Assembly: GCA_013348845.1 (NCBI GenBank)
Contig: CP054675.1
Location: 1,497,501 to 1,561,500 of the forward strand
DNA: 64,000 nucleotides
DNA from: Candidatus Tepidiaquacella proteinivora
Lineage (GTDB): Bacteria > Bacteroidota > Ignavibacteria > Tepidaquicellales > Tepidaquicellaceae
Reading direction: 5' to 3'
The position numbers and the translations under genes are program-made. Positions 28,343 to 37,493 of the stretch are shown here, one piece after another. Under the pieces are notes generated by a model. That model was given only the letters and a program-made list of their open reading frames with translations, searched no databases and had not been told where the DNA came from. How positions within the stretch are numbered: position 1 is the stretch's first letter; each line of letters begins with the position of its first letter.

Positions 28343-29260
28343 TTATTTTACAAGTACCATTTTTCTTGTTTCAACATAACTGTCTGCAAACAACCTATAA
28401 TAATAAATGCCAGATGGAAGGTTAGTTGCATCGAATTTATATTCATAAGTTCCCGCTTCTTTATCACCTTCTTCAAGAACTAATATTTCCTGACCAATAG
28501 AATTATATACTGCAAGTTTAACAGTACTTTTCTTAGGAATGTCAAATCTGATTGTTGTTGTTGGATTAAATGGATTAGGATAATTTTGTTTTAGTTCATA
28601 AGTTCTTGGAATACCATTTCCAATTTTAGTTACCCCAGCAGGATTACCAACAAACACATCATCAACAAAAACACAAAAACCATCATTCACACAATCCATA
28701 TAATATCTGAATCCGATCCAAATATTTGCTGAACCAGTAAACAACGCCAAACTATATGTGTATTGTTGAAAATTACCATAGGTAGAACCGGAGGGCCATA
28801 CAATCGTGCCAAGGTGGTCAAGGAAACTATAAGTATTTGAATCAGTTGTGCTAACCCAAATTTGTAAACTATCGCCCCAGGCAGGACTACCGCCGCATGC
28901 CCAGAATTTGAGAACATCAGTAGATTCAATATTACTGACACGCTTTGTAATTAACCATGCATCAGAAGTGTTATAACTACTATTATTAGTATCAACTCCG
29001 CACCACCAGGAAGCCATACAAGATTTAATTCCCGAATGAGCAACAGCCCTTGCTGTAGCTAAACCAGGAATATATTTCCCTGTATCACGGACAGTCCAAT
29101 TTGCCCACGGGTCAATAGGATACGTAGCATTATTTACACGTGACCAACCGGGAGGGAGATTTAAAGAATCACTTGTTTCAAAACCTTCCTGAAGTTTAAT
29201 TTGAGAAAATACACTTACAGAAAAAGCTAGAATAAAAACTAATAAGAATAATTTCTTCAT
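28343..29260 (-). CDS. T9SS cargo protein with choice-of-anchor-J-like domain
   Basis: A 305-residue secreted protein with a signal peptide (residues 1-19), a lectin-like jelly-roll domain (about 20-210; segments GLATARAVAHSG, SDAWLITKRV and VFVDDVFVGN fit choice-of-anchor J), and a C-terminal type A sorting domain (about 220-305) beginning QNYPNPFNPTTTI and ending RKMVLVK. The sorting domain should direct it through the type IX secretion system to the cell surface or medium. A clear AAAGGAG site lies seven bases before the ATG. Confidence 0.8.
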   Translation of the reverse strand: MKKLFLLVFILAFSVSVFSQIKLQEGFETSDSLNLPPGWSRVNNATYPIDPWANWTVRDTGKYIPGLATARAVAHSGIKSCMASWWCGVDTNNSSYNTSDAWLITKRVSNIESTDVLKFWACGGSPAWGDSLQIWVSTTDSNTYSFLDHLGTIVWPSGSTYGNFQQYTYSLALFTGSANIWIGFRYYMDCVNDGFCVFVDDVFVGNPAGVTKIGNGIPRTYELKQNYPNPFNPTTTIRFDIPKKSTVKLAVYNSIGQEILVLEEGDKEAGTYEYKFDATNLPSGIYYYRLFADSYVETRKMVLVK

Positions 29261-29368
29261 TTCTTACTCCTTTTAAATTTTAGGTTAAGATTTTATATTT
29301 TAATATACTTATAAATTTATGAAAATAAAATATCATTATTTTATCGTTAAAAGTAAAAAAAATATAAA

Positions 29369-30649
29369 TTATGAATTCACAGTTAGATTATAAACATTTC
29401 TTATTAATTTCTCATAACTTTGAATTAAATCCACCTGCCTTCTTTCCATAACAATTTTTGCGGTTTGCAAAGCTTCATCTATTTTATATCTTGAGGGTTG
29501 TTTACCCTGAATGTACCATGTAAAGGAATCAATAAATTTATCGGGAAAACCTCCTCCTGCAATCAAAGCAAAAATGCCAATTATACTACCTGTATTAAGC
29601 ATAGTATTAATTCCTGTTTTTGTATGGTCTCCAATAATACTTCCTAAAAAGGTTAAACCTGTTTGATGTTGAATTGAATTTTTATTGAACCTTGTTTTTA
29701 TAAGTGAATAATTATTTTTCAGGTTACTTGTTACAGTATCTGCACCAAGGTTTACAAATTCAGAAATATAGGAATTTCCAATAAATCCGTCGTGTTGTTT
29801 ATTTACAAATGAATGGAAAATTGTACCAGAAACTTCCCCTGCAATACGGGAATTATATCCAATAGAGACAGGACCATAGAGTTTAGTTCCTGCTTTAATA
29901 ATCGATTTTTTTCCAATATAGACTGGTCCTTTTATATATGTAAAGGGTTCTATCAAAACTTCATCATTGATGAAAATTTTTCCATCTGAAGCATCAAAAA
30001 CAGTATAAGGCATTACTATTGACGAGTGAGAAATATTTACTAATTCAGGATTAATTATTTTATAATCGGTCTGGTTTTTATTATTTAATTTAAACTCCAG
30101 CAATTCTAAATCATAATTCAATATAGAGTTGAAATACTTAATAATATCCCAGGAATAATTTATTATATAGAAATCTTTCTCAGGATAAAACTTAAAAGTT
30201 TCGTTATCTAAAATTTTAAGTTTTAATTGATTAACAATTTCAGAAAAAGGAATAAATTCACATTTATTATCTGGCTTGATTAAAGGATAGATATCTCTAA
30301 TATTTTTATTAGATAATTTAACTGCAAGAACAATATTGTCATATTTCCATATAAAGCTATCGTTAAAATTTATTAAATAATCGAGCAGGTTTTTCTTAAA
30401 TACTATTCTACCATTCAGAAAAAGTGAATCGTTTTTTTCGAAGTTATTGGTTTTATTGCCTTTAATTTCAGTGATATAATCAGAGAGAATTTTTCTGCAA
30501 TGGTAGAAGATTTTAAATTTTTCCTTTAAAATTAAACCAATTCTTTCGGCATTAGTAAATATCCCTGTTCTTATATCATAAGTAGGTTTTAATAAAGTAA
30601 GTGGGGATAAATTATCATAAAATTCATCTTCGAAAATAATAATATTCAT
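29369..30649 (-). CDS. GlmU-family putative sugar nucleotidyltransferase
   Basis: A 426-residue protein of the GlmU-like putative nucleotidyltransferase family. The N-terminal half (NIIIFEDEFYDNLSPLTLLKPTYDIR split by motif) lacks the usual GxGTRM activation loop. The C-terminal half is a left-handed beta-helix of hexapeptide repeats (about 215-380, such as GPVSIGYNSRIAGEVSGT), the trimeric acyltransferase fold. The substrate is unknown; a cell-envelope sugar nucleotide is likely. It starts 16 bases after the rpmE terminator. Confidence 0.65.
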   Translation of the reverse strand: MNIIIFEDEFYDNLSPLTLLKPTYDIRTGIFTNAERIGLILKEKFKIFYHCRKILSDYITEIKGNKTNNFEKNDSLFLNGRIVFKKNLLDYLINFNDSFIWKYDNIVLAVKLSNKNIRDIYPLIKPDNKCEFIPFSEIVNQLKLKILDNETFKFYPEKDFYIINYSWDIIKYFNSILNYDLELLEFKLNNKNQTDYKIINPELVNISHSSIVMPYTVFDASDGKIFINDEVLIEPFTYIKGPVYIGKKSIIKAGTKLYGPVSIGYNSRIAGEVSGTIFHSFVNKQHDGFIGNSYISEFVNLGADTVTSNLKNNYSLIKTRFNKNSIQHQTGLTFLGSIIGDHTKTGINTMLNTGSIIGIFALIAGGGFPDKFIDSFTWYIQGKQPSRYKIDEALQTAKIVMERRQVDLIQSYEKLIRNVYNLTVNS

Positions 30650-30665
30650 AAATTTAAATAATAAA

Positions 30666-30689
30666 AAAATCTTGCTGTTGCAAGATTTT
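30666..30689 (-). terminator. Intrinsic terminator of rpmE
   Basis: Ten-base perfect stem AAAATCTTGC / GCAAGATTTT with a TGTT loop. Read on the minus strand it is followed by a T-rich run (TTTTTTTAT), which makes it a terminator for rpmE just ahead of the GlmU-like gene. Confidence 0.85.
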
Positions 30690-30735
30690 AATTTTAAGTA
30701 ATTTGTTAATTAAGAAAAACAAATTTTAAAATAAG

Positions 30736-30963
30736 TTAAGTATCTGTTTTCTTGGTTTTTCCGTACTTTTTAAGGAATTTTTCAACTCTACCAGCAGTAT
30801 CCACAATTTTTTGAGTACCTGTAAAAAACGGATGACATAGAGAACAAATTTCTACTTTTATTTCGGGTACTGTTGACCTCGTAGTAAATAAAACTCCTCT
30901 GTTTTCACCACAGTTACATATAACTTTGCATTTGTAATACTTTGGATGTAAATTCTTTTTCAT
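30736..30963 (-). CDS. rpmE: 50S ribosomal protein L31, zinc-binding type
   Basis: A 75-residue L31 of the zinc-binding (C+) form: cysteines at 12, 16 and 18 (CKVICNCG) and at 40 and 43 ([10 protein letters not shown]). LHPKY near the start and HPFFTG are the family hallmarks. It is a single-gene unit with its own terminator. A possible promoter TTG-N20-TATTTTTA lies about 40 bases upstream, but in such AT-rich sequence I would not rely on it. Confidence 0.93.
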   Translation of the reverse strand: MKKNLHPKYYKCKVICNCGENRGVLFTTRSTVPEIKVEICSLCHPFFTGTQKIVDTAGRVEKFLKKYGKTKKTDT

Positions 30964-31169
30964 TTTTATTACGAATATTTAAAAATGTAAAAATATTGAA
31001 TTATAATTATAATTTCAATGTTAATATGTAAAAATAATATTTTAAATCAAAAAATTAATAAATGTAAGTATAAGATTAAATAAAAGTTTAAGTTTCTATT
31101 GATTTGAATTTTTTAATATTAAAATTATTTGTAAATTAATTATGTTACAAAATTAAATCACACCTAATT

Positions 31170-32957
31170 ATGAAGAAATTCACAATTATTTTTGTTTCAA
31201 TTATATTATCTTCTATGGCTCTTGCAAATTTAAAGGGGGTAGAATTTATAGAACCAAAACCAGGAGCTAAATATATAAATCTGGAAACAACAATAATAAT
31301 AAAACCAGAAGCGAAATTTATGAACTTAATAAATCCAGCTACTTTTAATATTGAAGTAAGCGGAACAAAATCAGGATATCACACGGGAAAGATAATTTTA
31401 TCAGATGACGGAACGACGATAATATTTAAACCTGACAAATTTTTTTCCCTTGGCGAAAAAGTAACAGTAAATTTTAAGATTCCTACACAACAAAAATCAA
31501 TTTATGAATTCTATACCAAAGAAAAAGAACCTCCATATAGAAAATATGAAAGTTTCAAGAAATTAATGGAAGAAGCAGAAAGACATCAGCTATATGAAGC
31601 GATGTTTAATTTCAGAGACTCTTTACCAAGCACTTATCCACAAATAGTTGTAGAACAGTTTGGACCTACAGCTCCAGGGAAATTATTTGTTGCAAATTTC
31701 TCATATCCCGGAATTTGCGATGCTTATATGAGCATACTTCCTAATTCTCCAAATCCATTTTTTTATCGTTACTCTCCAAATAACATCTATGACTTCAAAG
31801 TTCAAAAATCCAATGGAAAAATAACTTATTGTGATTTTGTTAAGCATAAATTTTATATGCTTGATACAAATTATGTTATTATCGATAGTTTTTATACAGG
31901 AAATGGTTATACAACAGATGAACATGATTTGCAAATATTAGACAATGGCCATTATTTAATACTTGCTTATGACCCACAAATTGTAAATATGAGTGAAATC
32001 TATCCTGGGGGTGATACTGCAGCATTAGTAATAGGATTAATTGTGCAGGAGTTGGATAATAATAAAAATGTAGTTTTCCAATGGCGAAGTTGGGATTATT
32101 TCAGTATTTTAGATGCATCAAATATTAATTTTACTGCCAGCGAAATAGATTATGTACATGGGAATGCCGTTGAAAAGGATATTGATGGCAATTTGATGAT
32201 TTCCAGCAGAAATATGGATGAAATAACAAAAATCAATAGGCAAAACGGAAATATTATCTGGCGACTTGGCGGTAAAAAGAATCAATTTACTTTTATCAAT
32301 GATACTCTTGGATTTAATCGCCAACATGATATAAGAAGAGTGTATAACGGAAATATAACATTATATGATAATGGTAACTTTCATTCTCCTCCATTTTCAA
32401 GAGCAGTAGAATATCAAATAAACGAAACAGCAAAAACAGTTACTCTTGTTTGGGAATACAGAAATAATCCCCGAATCTATGCATTTGCAATGGGTAATGT
32501 TCAAAGATTACCAAATGGTAATACCTTAATTGGTTGAGGTTATACAAACAATGCATTATCAGAAGTTACCCCTCAGGGTACAAAAGTGATGCATGTAAAA
32601 TTCCCCTTATTTGTTCAAACATACAGAGCGTACAGATTTCCCTGGAAAGAAGAAATTCCTACTATATTACCAAATCCCTCAAACAATTTACCTGAAAGAT
32701 ATAATTTATATCAGAATTATCCAAACCCATTTAATCCTATTACAAACATATCATTTGATGTTCCAAAAGATGAATTCGTTAGTTTAAAAATATATGATAT
32801 ACTTGGAAAAGAGGTAGCAGTATTAGTAAATGAACAAATTAAGGCAGGAAATTATAAATTACAGTTTGATGGTTCAAAATTATCAAGCGGAACATATTTC
32901 TATTCACTTGAGACTTCATCTTTCAGAGAAGTAAAAAGAATGACATTAATCAAGTAG
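31170..32957 (+). pseudogene. Secreted arylsulfotransferase-like protein interrupted by an in-frame TGA
   Basis: One reading frame of 595 codons is broken only by TGA at 32535-32537 (codon 456). Before it are a signal peptide, an SbsA-type Ig-like domain (about 25-115), and an arylsulfotransferase (ASST)-type propeller with NIIWRLGGKKNQF and RLPNGNTLIG. After it the same frame reads GYTNNALSEVTPQG and then a full T9SS sorting domain (QNYPNPFNPITNI to RMTLIK) ending at 32957. The TGA falls where homologues would be expected to have Trp, so a TGG-to-TGA change explains it. Without readthrough the product lacks its propeller end and sorting signal. The intact remainder suggests a recent lesion, an error, or readthrough. 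Confidence 0.75.
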
Positions 32958-33029
32958 CAAATATAATTAACGACATTACATTTTGACTAAAAAGTATAAT
33001 TCAATTCTGCTAAATTATTAAATAAAGAA

Positions 33030-33103
33030 CGGGATGTAGCGTAGCCTGGTAGCGCGCATCGTTCGGGACGATGAGGTCGCCAGTTCGAATCTGGCCATCC
33101 CGA
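33030..33103 (+). tRNA. tRNA-Pro(CGG)
   Basis: Complete cloverleaf: acceptor CGGGATG pairs with CATCCCG, the anticodon stem is CATCG/CGATG with loop TTCGGGA, and the T arm is GCCAG-TTCGAAT-CTGGC. The anticodon CGG (33064-33066) reads proline codon CCG. The C1-G72 pair and discriminator A fit bacterial proline tRNAs. The 3' CCA is not encoded. Confidence 0.95.
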
Positions 33104-33222
33104 CAAAATATTGAATGTTATCTAACCAGGGATATTAGTTTTATATACTTATCTTTTCTTTTTTTACTGACTTTAAATGCCATTTTGAATTAGTTAATTT
33201 TTTAAAAATTTAATTGAGAGTT

Positions 33223-35463
33223 ATGAAGTTTGCATTTATTAGCACTTATCCACCGCAAAAGTGTGGTATAGGAACCTTCACGAATAACCTTATTGATTCA
33301 ATTGCAGAAAATTTCGGATATAAAGATTTAATACCAAACCTTTATGTGGTTGCAATTTGCGATAAAGAACCCCCATATGACTATCCGCCGGAGGTCTCTT
33401 TCGTTGTAAATCAGAATATTCAAAGAGATTATGTTGCAGCCGCAAAGTACATCAATTATAATAAAGTAGATGTTTGTATTCTTGAACATGAATTTGGAAT
33501 TTTCGGAGGTGAAAACGGAGTATATATACTATCCCTAATTAGCAGACTTGAGGTCCCATTAATTGTAACTTTTCATACAGTGATCAGAGAACCTACTTAT
33601 ATACAAAAGGTGATTGTACAGGAATTAAGTCAAAGAGCAGAAAAGGTTGTGGTTATGAGTCAAAAAGCAGTAAAATTTTTACTTGATGTCTATAACCTTG
33701 ATGAGAAAAAAATTGAAGTTATTGAACATGGAGTACCAGTCGGAAAAGTATTTCATAGAGATGCAGTAAGAGAAAAATTTAACTTTACAAATAAAATAGT
33801 TTTACTAACTTTTGGTCTTTTAAGTCGTAACAAAGGTATTGAAACAGTAATCAAGGCTCTTCCAAAAGTAGTAGAAAAACATAAAAATTTACTATACATA
33901 GTTTTAGGGAACACTCACCCAAAAATTGTAAGTAAATATGGAGAAGAATATAGAGAATATTTATTAAGACTTGTAAAGGAATATGGAATTGAGAATTATG
34001 TTTATTTTTATAAAAATTTCCTACCTGAAGATTTGTTAATGGAATATCTATATGCAACAGATATATATATAACTCCCTACTTGAATGAAGCACAAATAAC
34101 AAGTGGAACTCTTTCTTATGCAATAGGAGCAGGGGCAGCGGTAATATCAACACCATATTGGCATGCACAGGAATTGCTTGCAGAAGGACGCGGAATTTTA
34201 TTTGATTTTAATAATCATGAACAACTTGCAGATATATTAATAGATTTACTTGGGAATCCTGAAAAAATCGAGCAGTTGAGAGAAGCGGCAACAAAATATG
34301 GAAACAATCTTAAATGGCCTAAAATAGGTGCAAAATACATCAAAGTAGCAAAATCTGCGATAAGCAGTTTCTCTTATGTTGAAAAACAAAAGAAAACTAT
34401 ACTTGATCCGTATTTATTACCCGATATTACACTTGCTCATATAATAAGACTAACAGATGATACAGGAATTGTTCAACATGCGAAATATGGAATTCCAAAT
34501 TTAAAAGAGGGATATTGTCTTGATGATAATTCAAGAGCACTTTTAATGACGGCAATAGCGCACCAAAAGAACCGTTCGAAAGATGCAATTGACTTAATGC
34601 CAATATATTTAAGTTTTATTAATTATATGCAAAATGAAGATGGTTCATTCAGGAATTTTTTAAGTTTCAACAGAAATTATCTCGATAAGGTTGGCTCAGA
34701 AGATTGTTTCGGAAGAACTATGTGGACATTGGGGTTTTTAATTTGCAAATTTCCAAAAGATTCTTATCATCAATTAGCACTCGATATATTTAATAAATCT
34801 TTAAGATATGTAAGAAATCTAAAACATATCAGAGGTTATGCAAATACAATAATCGGACTTGCACATTATTTAAGAAGGTTTCCAGAAGATGCAAATGTTA
34901 AGGATTTAACTTACGAATTGACTAATAAATTAATTAATGCTTATAAAAAAAAAAGAACTGATGACTGGAAATGGTTTGAAAATATACTAACTTATGACAA
35001 TGCTATATTACCACTTTCTTTATTATATGCTTCGGAAATTTTCATATCAGAAGAAATTATGAAAATTGCATTGGAAAGCTGTTCTTTTCTTGAAAGTATT
35101 ACAATGAAAAACGATTACTTAAAACCAGTTGGGAGTAAAGGTTGGTATCCTAAAGGTGGTAAATGTGCTGATTTTGCTCAACAATCTATTGATGTAATGG
35201 GAATGGTACTATTATATTTTAAAGCATATCAATCAACAAGAGACAAAAAGTATCTTGATAAAATGTTTACTTCTTATTTGTGGTATATGGGTAAAAATGA
35301 ATTAAATCTACCGGTTTATGATTTTGAATCAGGTGGATGTTATGATGGTCTTGAAGAATATGGTCTAAACCAGAATCAAGGAGCAGAAAGTACAATAGCA
35401 TACCTGATTGCCCATCTTACTGTATTAAACGCCTTTGAATTAGAATATGAATATGAAAAATAA
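33223..35463 (+). CDS. Two-domain GT4 glycosyltransferase with C-terminal helical domain
   Basis: A 746-residue cytoplasmic enzyme. The N-terminal part (about 1-380) is a GT-B fold family 4 glycosyltransferase, with FISTYPPQKCGIGTFT at the start and a C-terminal half containing the nucleotide-sugar-binding GTLSYAIGAGAAVIS region. The rest (about 390-746) is an alpha-helical region with DDNSRALLMTAI and aromatic-rich segments that resembles an alpha/alpha-barrel sugar-acting domain. A TTG at 33214 is the longest start; ATG 33223 (MKFAFIST) fits the family and has a GAGAG site. It heads a run with GH130 and a second GT4 gene, which suggests mannose-containing glycan metabolism. Confidence 0.75.
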   Translation: MKFAFISTYPPQKCGIGTFTNNLIDSIAENFGYKDLIPNLYVVAICDKEPPYDYPPEVSFVVNQNIQRDYVAAAKYINYNKVDVCILEHEFGIFGGENGVYILSLISRLEVPLIVTFHTVIREPTYIQKVIVQELSQRAEKVVVMSQKAVKFLLDVYNLDEKKIEVIEHGVPVGKVFHRDAVREKFNFTNKIVLLTFGLLSRNKGIETVIKALPKVVEKHKNLLYIVLGNTHPKIVSKYGEEYREYLLRLVKEYGIENYVYFYKNFLPEDLLMEYLYATDIYITPYLNEAQITSGTLSYAIGAGAAVISTPYWHAQELLAEGRGILFDFNNHEQLADILIDLLGNPEKIEQLREAATKYGNNLKWPKIGAKYIKVAKSAISSFSYVEKQKKTILDPYLLPDITLAHIIRLTDDTGIVQHAKYGIPNLKEGYCLDDNSRALLMTAIAHQKNRSKDAIDLMPIYLSFINYMQNEDGSFRNFLSFNRNYLDKVGSEDCFGRTMWTLGFLICKFPKDSYHQLALDIFNKSLRYVRNLKHIRGYANTIIGLAHYLRRFPEDANVKDLTYELTNKLINAYKKKRTDDWKWFENILTYDNAILPLSLLYASEIFISEEIMKIALESCSFLESITMKNDYLKPVGSKGWYPKGGKCADFAQQSIDVMGMVLLYFKAYQSTRDKKYLDKMFTSYLWYMGKNELNLPVYDFESGGCYDGLEEYGLNQNQGAESTIAYLIAHLTVLNAFELEYEYEK

Positions 35464-35490
35464 TTTTTTCTTATTTTCCATTATTAAATT

Positions 35491-36420
35491 ATGTCAATAA
35501 TTAAACGCTATAAAAATAACCCAATCCTTAGAAAAGACAATGTTCCTTATCCGGTAGCAACTATTCACAATGCAGGAGCAGTAAAATTTAATAATGAATA
35601 TATATTGCTCTTTCGTTCACATTTATTAAACGGGAGAAGTATAATAGGTATTGCAAAAAGTAATGATGGATTTAATTTCAAAGTATCTGCTGAACCTTTT
35701 ATTACCCCTGCAGAAGAAGGTGATTTTAAGATATATGAGGAATATGGAGTTGAAGACCCAAGAATTACCTTTATAGATGGAGAGTATTTAATTACATACA
35801 GCGCTTATTCCCGATTCGGAGTAAGAATAGTTCTTGCTAAAACAATTGATTTTAAGAATATTGAAAGAGTAGCATTAATAACAGAGGCAGATTATAGAAA
35901 TGTGGTAATTTTTCCGGAAAAGATTAATGGATTATATGTTCGTCTTGATAGACCACATACAGGAATAATACCATGGTCGATCTGGATATCATATTCTCCA
36001 GATTTAATTCACTGGGGAAATTCAAAAATCATAATTATGCCAACGAAGTATCATTGGGATGAAATGAAAATAGGTCCCGGAGCTCCTCCCATAAAGACGG
36101 ATAGAGGTTGGTTAAATATATATCACGGGGTATTTTCAACAATGGATGGTAGCATATATAGATTAGGAGTTGCATTACTTGATATAAAAGACCCATCAAA
36201 AGTTTTAGGGGTGGCAGATGAATGGATATTACAACCAGAAGAATTATATGAAACTACAGGATATGTGCACAATGTAGTTTTTACCTGTGGTGCGATTCCG
36301 GAAGTTGATGGAACGGTTAAAATTTATTGGGGAGGTGCAGACAGTGTAATTTGTGTTGGCGAAGCCAACATAAAAGAATTAGTTGACTTATGTTTATACA
36401 AATCAAGAAACCCGCTTTAA
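35491..36420 (+). CDS. GH130 family mannoside phosphorylase/hydrolase (short form)
   Basis: A 309-residue five-bladed propeller enzyme of glycoside hydrolase family 130. The catalytic acid is expected at Asp89 in GVEDPRIT. The family's KIGPGAPP and NIYHGV segments contain the basic residues that bind phosphate in characterised mannosyl phosphorylases, but I cannot confirm phosphorylase over hydrolase activity. No signal peptide, so it acts in the cytoplasm. It lies 28 bases after the two-domain GT4 gene and 58 bases before the next GT4. Confidence 0.85.
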   Translation: MSIIKRYKNNPILRKDNVPYPVATIHNAGAVKFNNEYILLFRSHLLNGRSIIGIAKSNDGFNFKVSAEPFITPAEEGDFKIYEEYGVEDPRITFIDGEYLITYSAYSRFGVRIVLAKTIDFKNIERVALITEADYRNVVIFPEKINGLYVRLDRPHTGIIPWSIWISYSPDLIHWGNSKIIIMPTKYHWDEMKIGPGAPPIKTDRGWLNIYHGVFSTMDGSIYRLGVALLDIKDPSKVLGVADEWILQPEELYETTGYVHNVVFTCGAIPEVDGTVKIYWGGADSVICVGEANIKELVDLCLYKSRNPL

Positions 36421-36478
36421 GTTAAGATTAATCATTTTATAAAAACAATTTATATTAAATAAATTTAATTTCAGAATA

Positions 36479-37492
36479 ATGAAAGTTGCAATTTTATCAC
36501 CTGCTGTATGGAGAACTCCACCGAGAAAATATGGTCCATGGGAACAGGTAGCTTACAATATTACTGAGGGATTAGTTGAGAAAGGTATGGATGTTACTTT
36601 ATTTGCAACAGGGGATTCAATAACAAGTGCAAAACTTGAATATATAATAAAAGAACCCTACGGGGAAAATCCCCAGTTAGATGCAAAAGTATGTGAGTGT
36701 ATGCACATAAGTTACTTAATGGAAAATGCTCAAAAGTTTGATATTATTCATAATAATTATGACTTTTTACCACTAACATACTCCCGACTTATAAAGACAC
36801 CAATGGTGACAACAATACATGGTTTTTCATCCCCAAAAATTATTCCGGTATATAAAAGATATAATGACATAAACTATTATGTTTCAATAAGCAATTCTGA
36901 CAGGAGCAGTGAATTAAAATATATTGCAACTGTGTATAACGGTGTAAATGAAAAAGATTTCACCTTCAGAAAAAACCATGGTGATTATCTTTTATTCTTC
37001 GGGAGAATTCATCATGAAAAAGGTACTTTTGAATGTATAAAAATAGCACGAGAATATGGAATGAAATTGATAATATCTGGATTGATTCAGGACGAAAAAT
37101 ATTTTAATGAAAAAGTAAAACCGTATATCGATAATAATAATATAATTTTTTTAGGAAATTCAGGTCCGGAAGAAAGGAATAAATTATTAGGTGGAGCGTA
37201 TGCTTTATTACACCCTATTAATTTTGAGGAACCATTTGGGTTAAGTGTAGTTGAAGCATTTTTTTGTGGAACACCAGTAGTAGCATTTAACAGGGGGGCA
37301 ATGCCTGAAATAATTTTAAATGGTAAAACCGGATTTTTAGTAAACACTATTACTGAAGCTGTAAATTCATTAGATAAAATCAAAACCTTAAACAGAAAAG
37401 AATGTAGAATATGGGCTGAAAGCAAATTTACAAGAATGAAAATGGTAGAGGATTATATTGAAGTTTATAAGAAAATATTAAAATATAAATAA
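36479..37492 (+). CDS. GT4 glycosyltransferase
   Basis: A 337-residue family 4 glycosyltransferase with a GT-B fold: an N-terminal acceptor domain starting VAILSPAVWRTPPRKYGPWE, and a C-terminal donor domain with FFGRIHHEKGT and the E-x7-E motif in FGLSVVEAFFCGTPVVAF. Length is normal for the family. Donor and acceptor are unknown; the GH130 neighbours on both sides make GDP-mannose a reasonable guess. It ends one base before the convergent GH130 gene. Confidence 0.8.
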   Translation: MKVAILSPAVWRTPPRKYGPWEQVAYNITEGLVEKGMDVTLFATGDSITSAKLEYIIKEPYGENPQLDAKVCECMHISYLMENAQKFDIIHNNYDFLPLTYSRLIKTPMVTTIHGFSSPKIIPVYKRYNDINYYVSISNSDRSSELKYIATVYNGVNEKDFTFRKNHGDYLLFFGRIHHEKGTFECIKIAREYGMKLIISGLIQDEKYFNEKVKPYIDNNNIIFLGNSGPEERNKLLGGAYALLHPINFEEPFGLSVVEAFFCGTPVVAFNRGAMPEIILNGKTGFLVNTITEAVNSLDKIKTLNRKECRIWAESKFTRMKMVEDYIEVYKKILKYK

Positions 37493-37493
37493 T

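Noticed and set aside
32535-32537. TGA read as Trp or selenocysteine throughout the genome
   Set aside because: Other genes here end cleanly at TGA, no recoding machinery or SECIS-like hairpin is seen, and the TGA is a single event.
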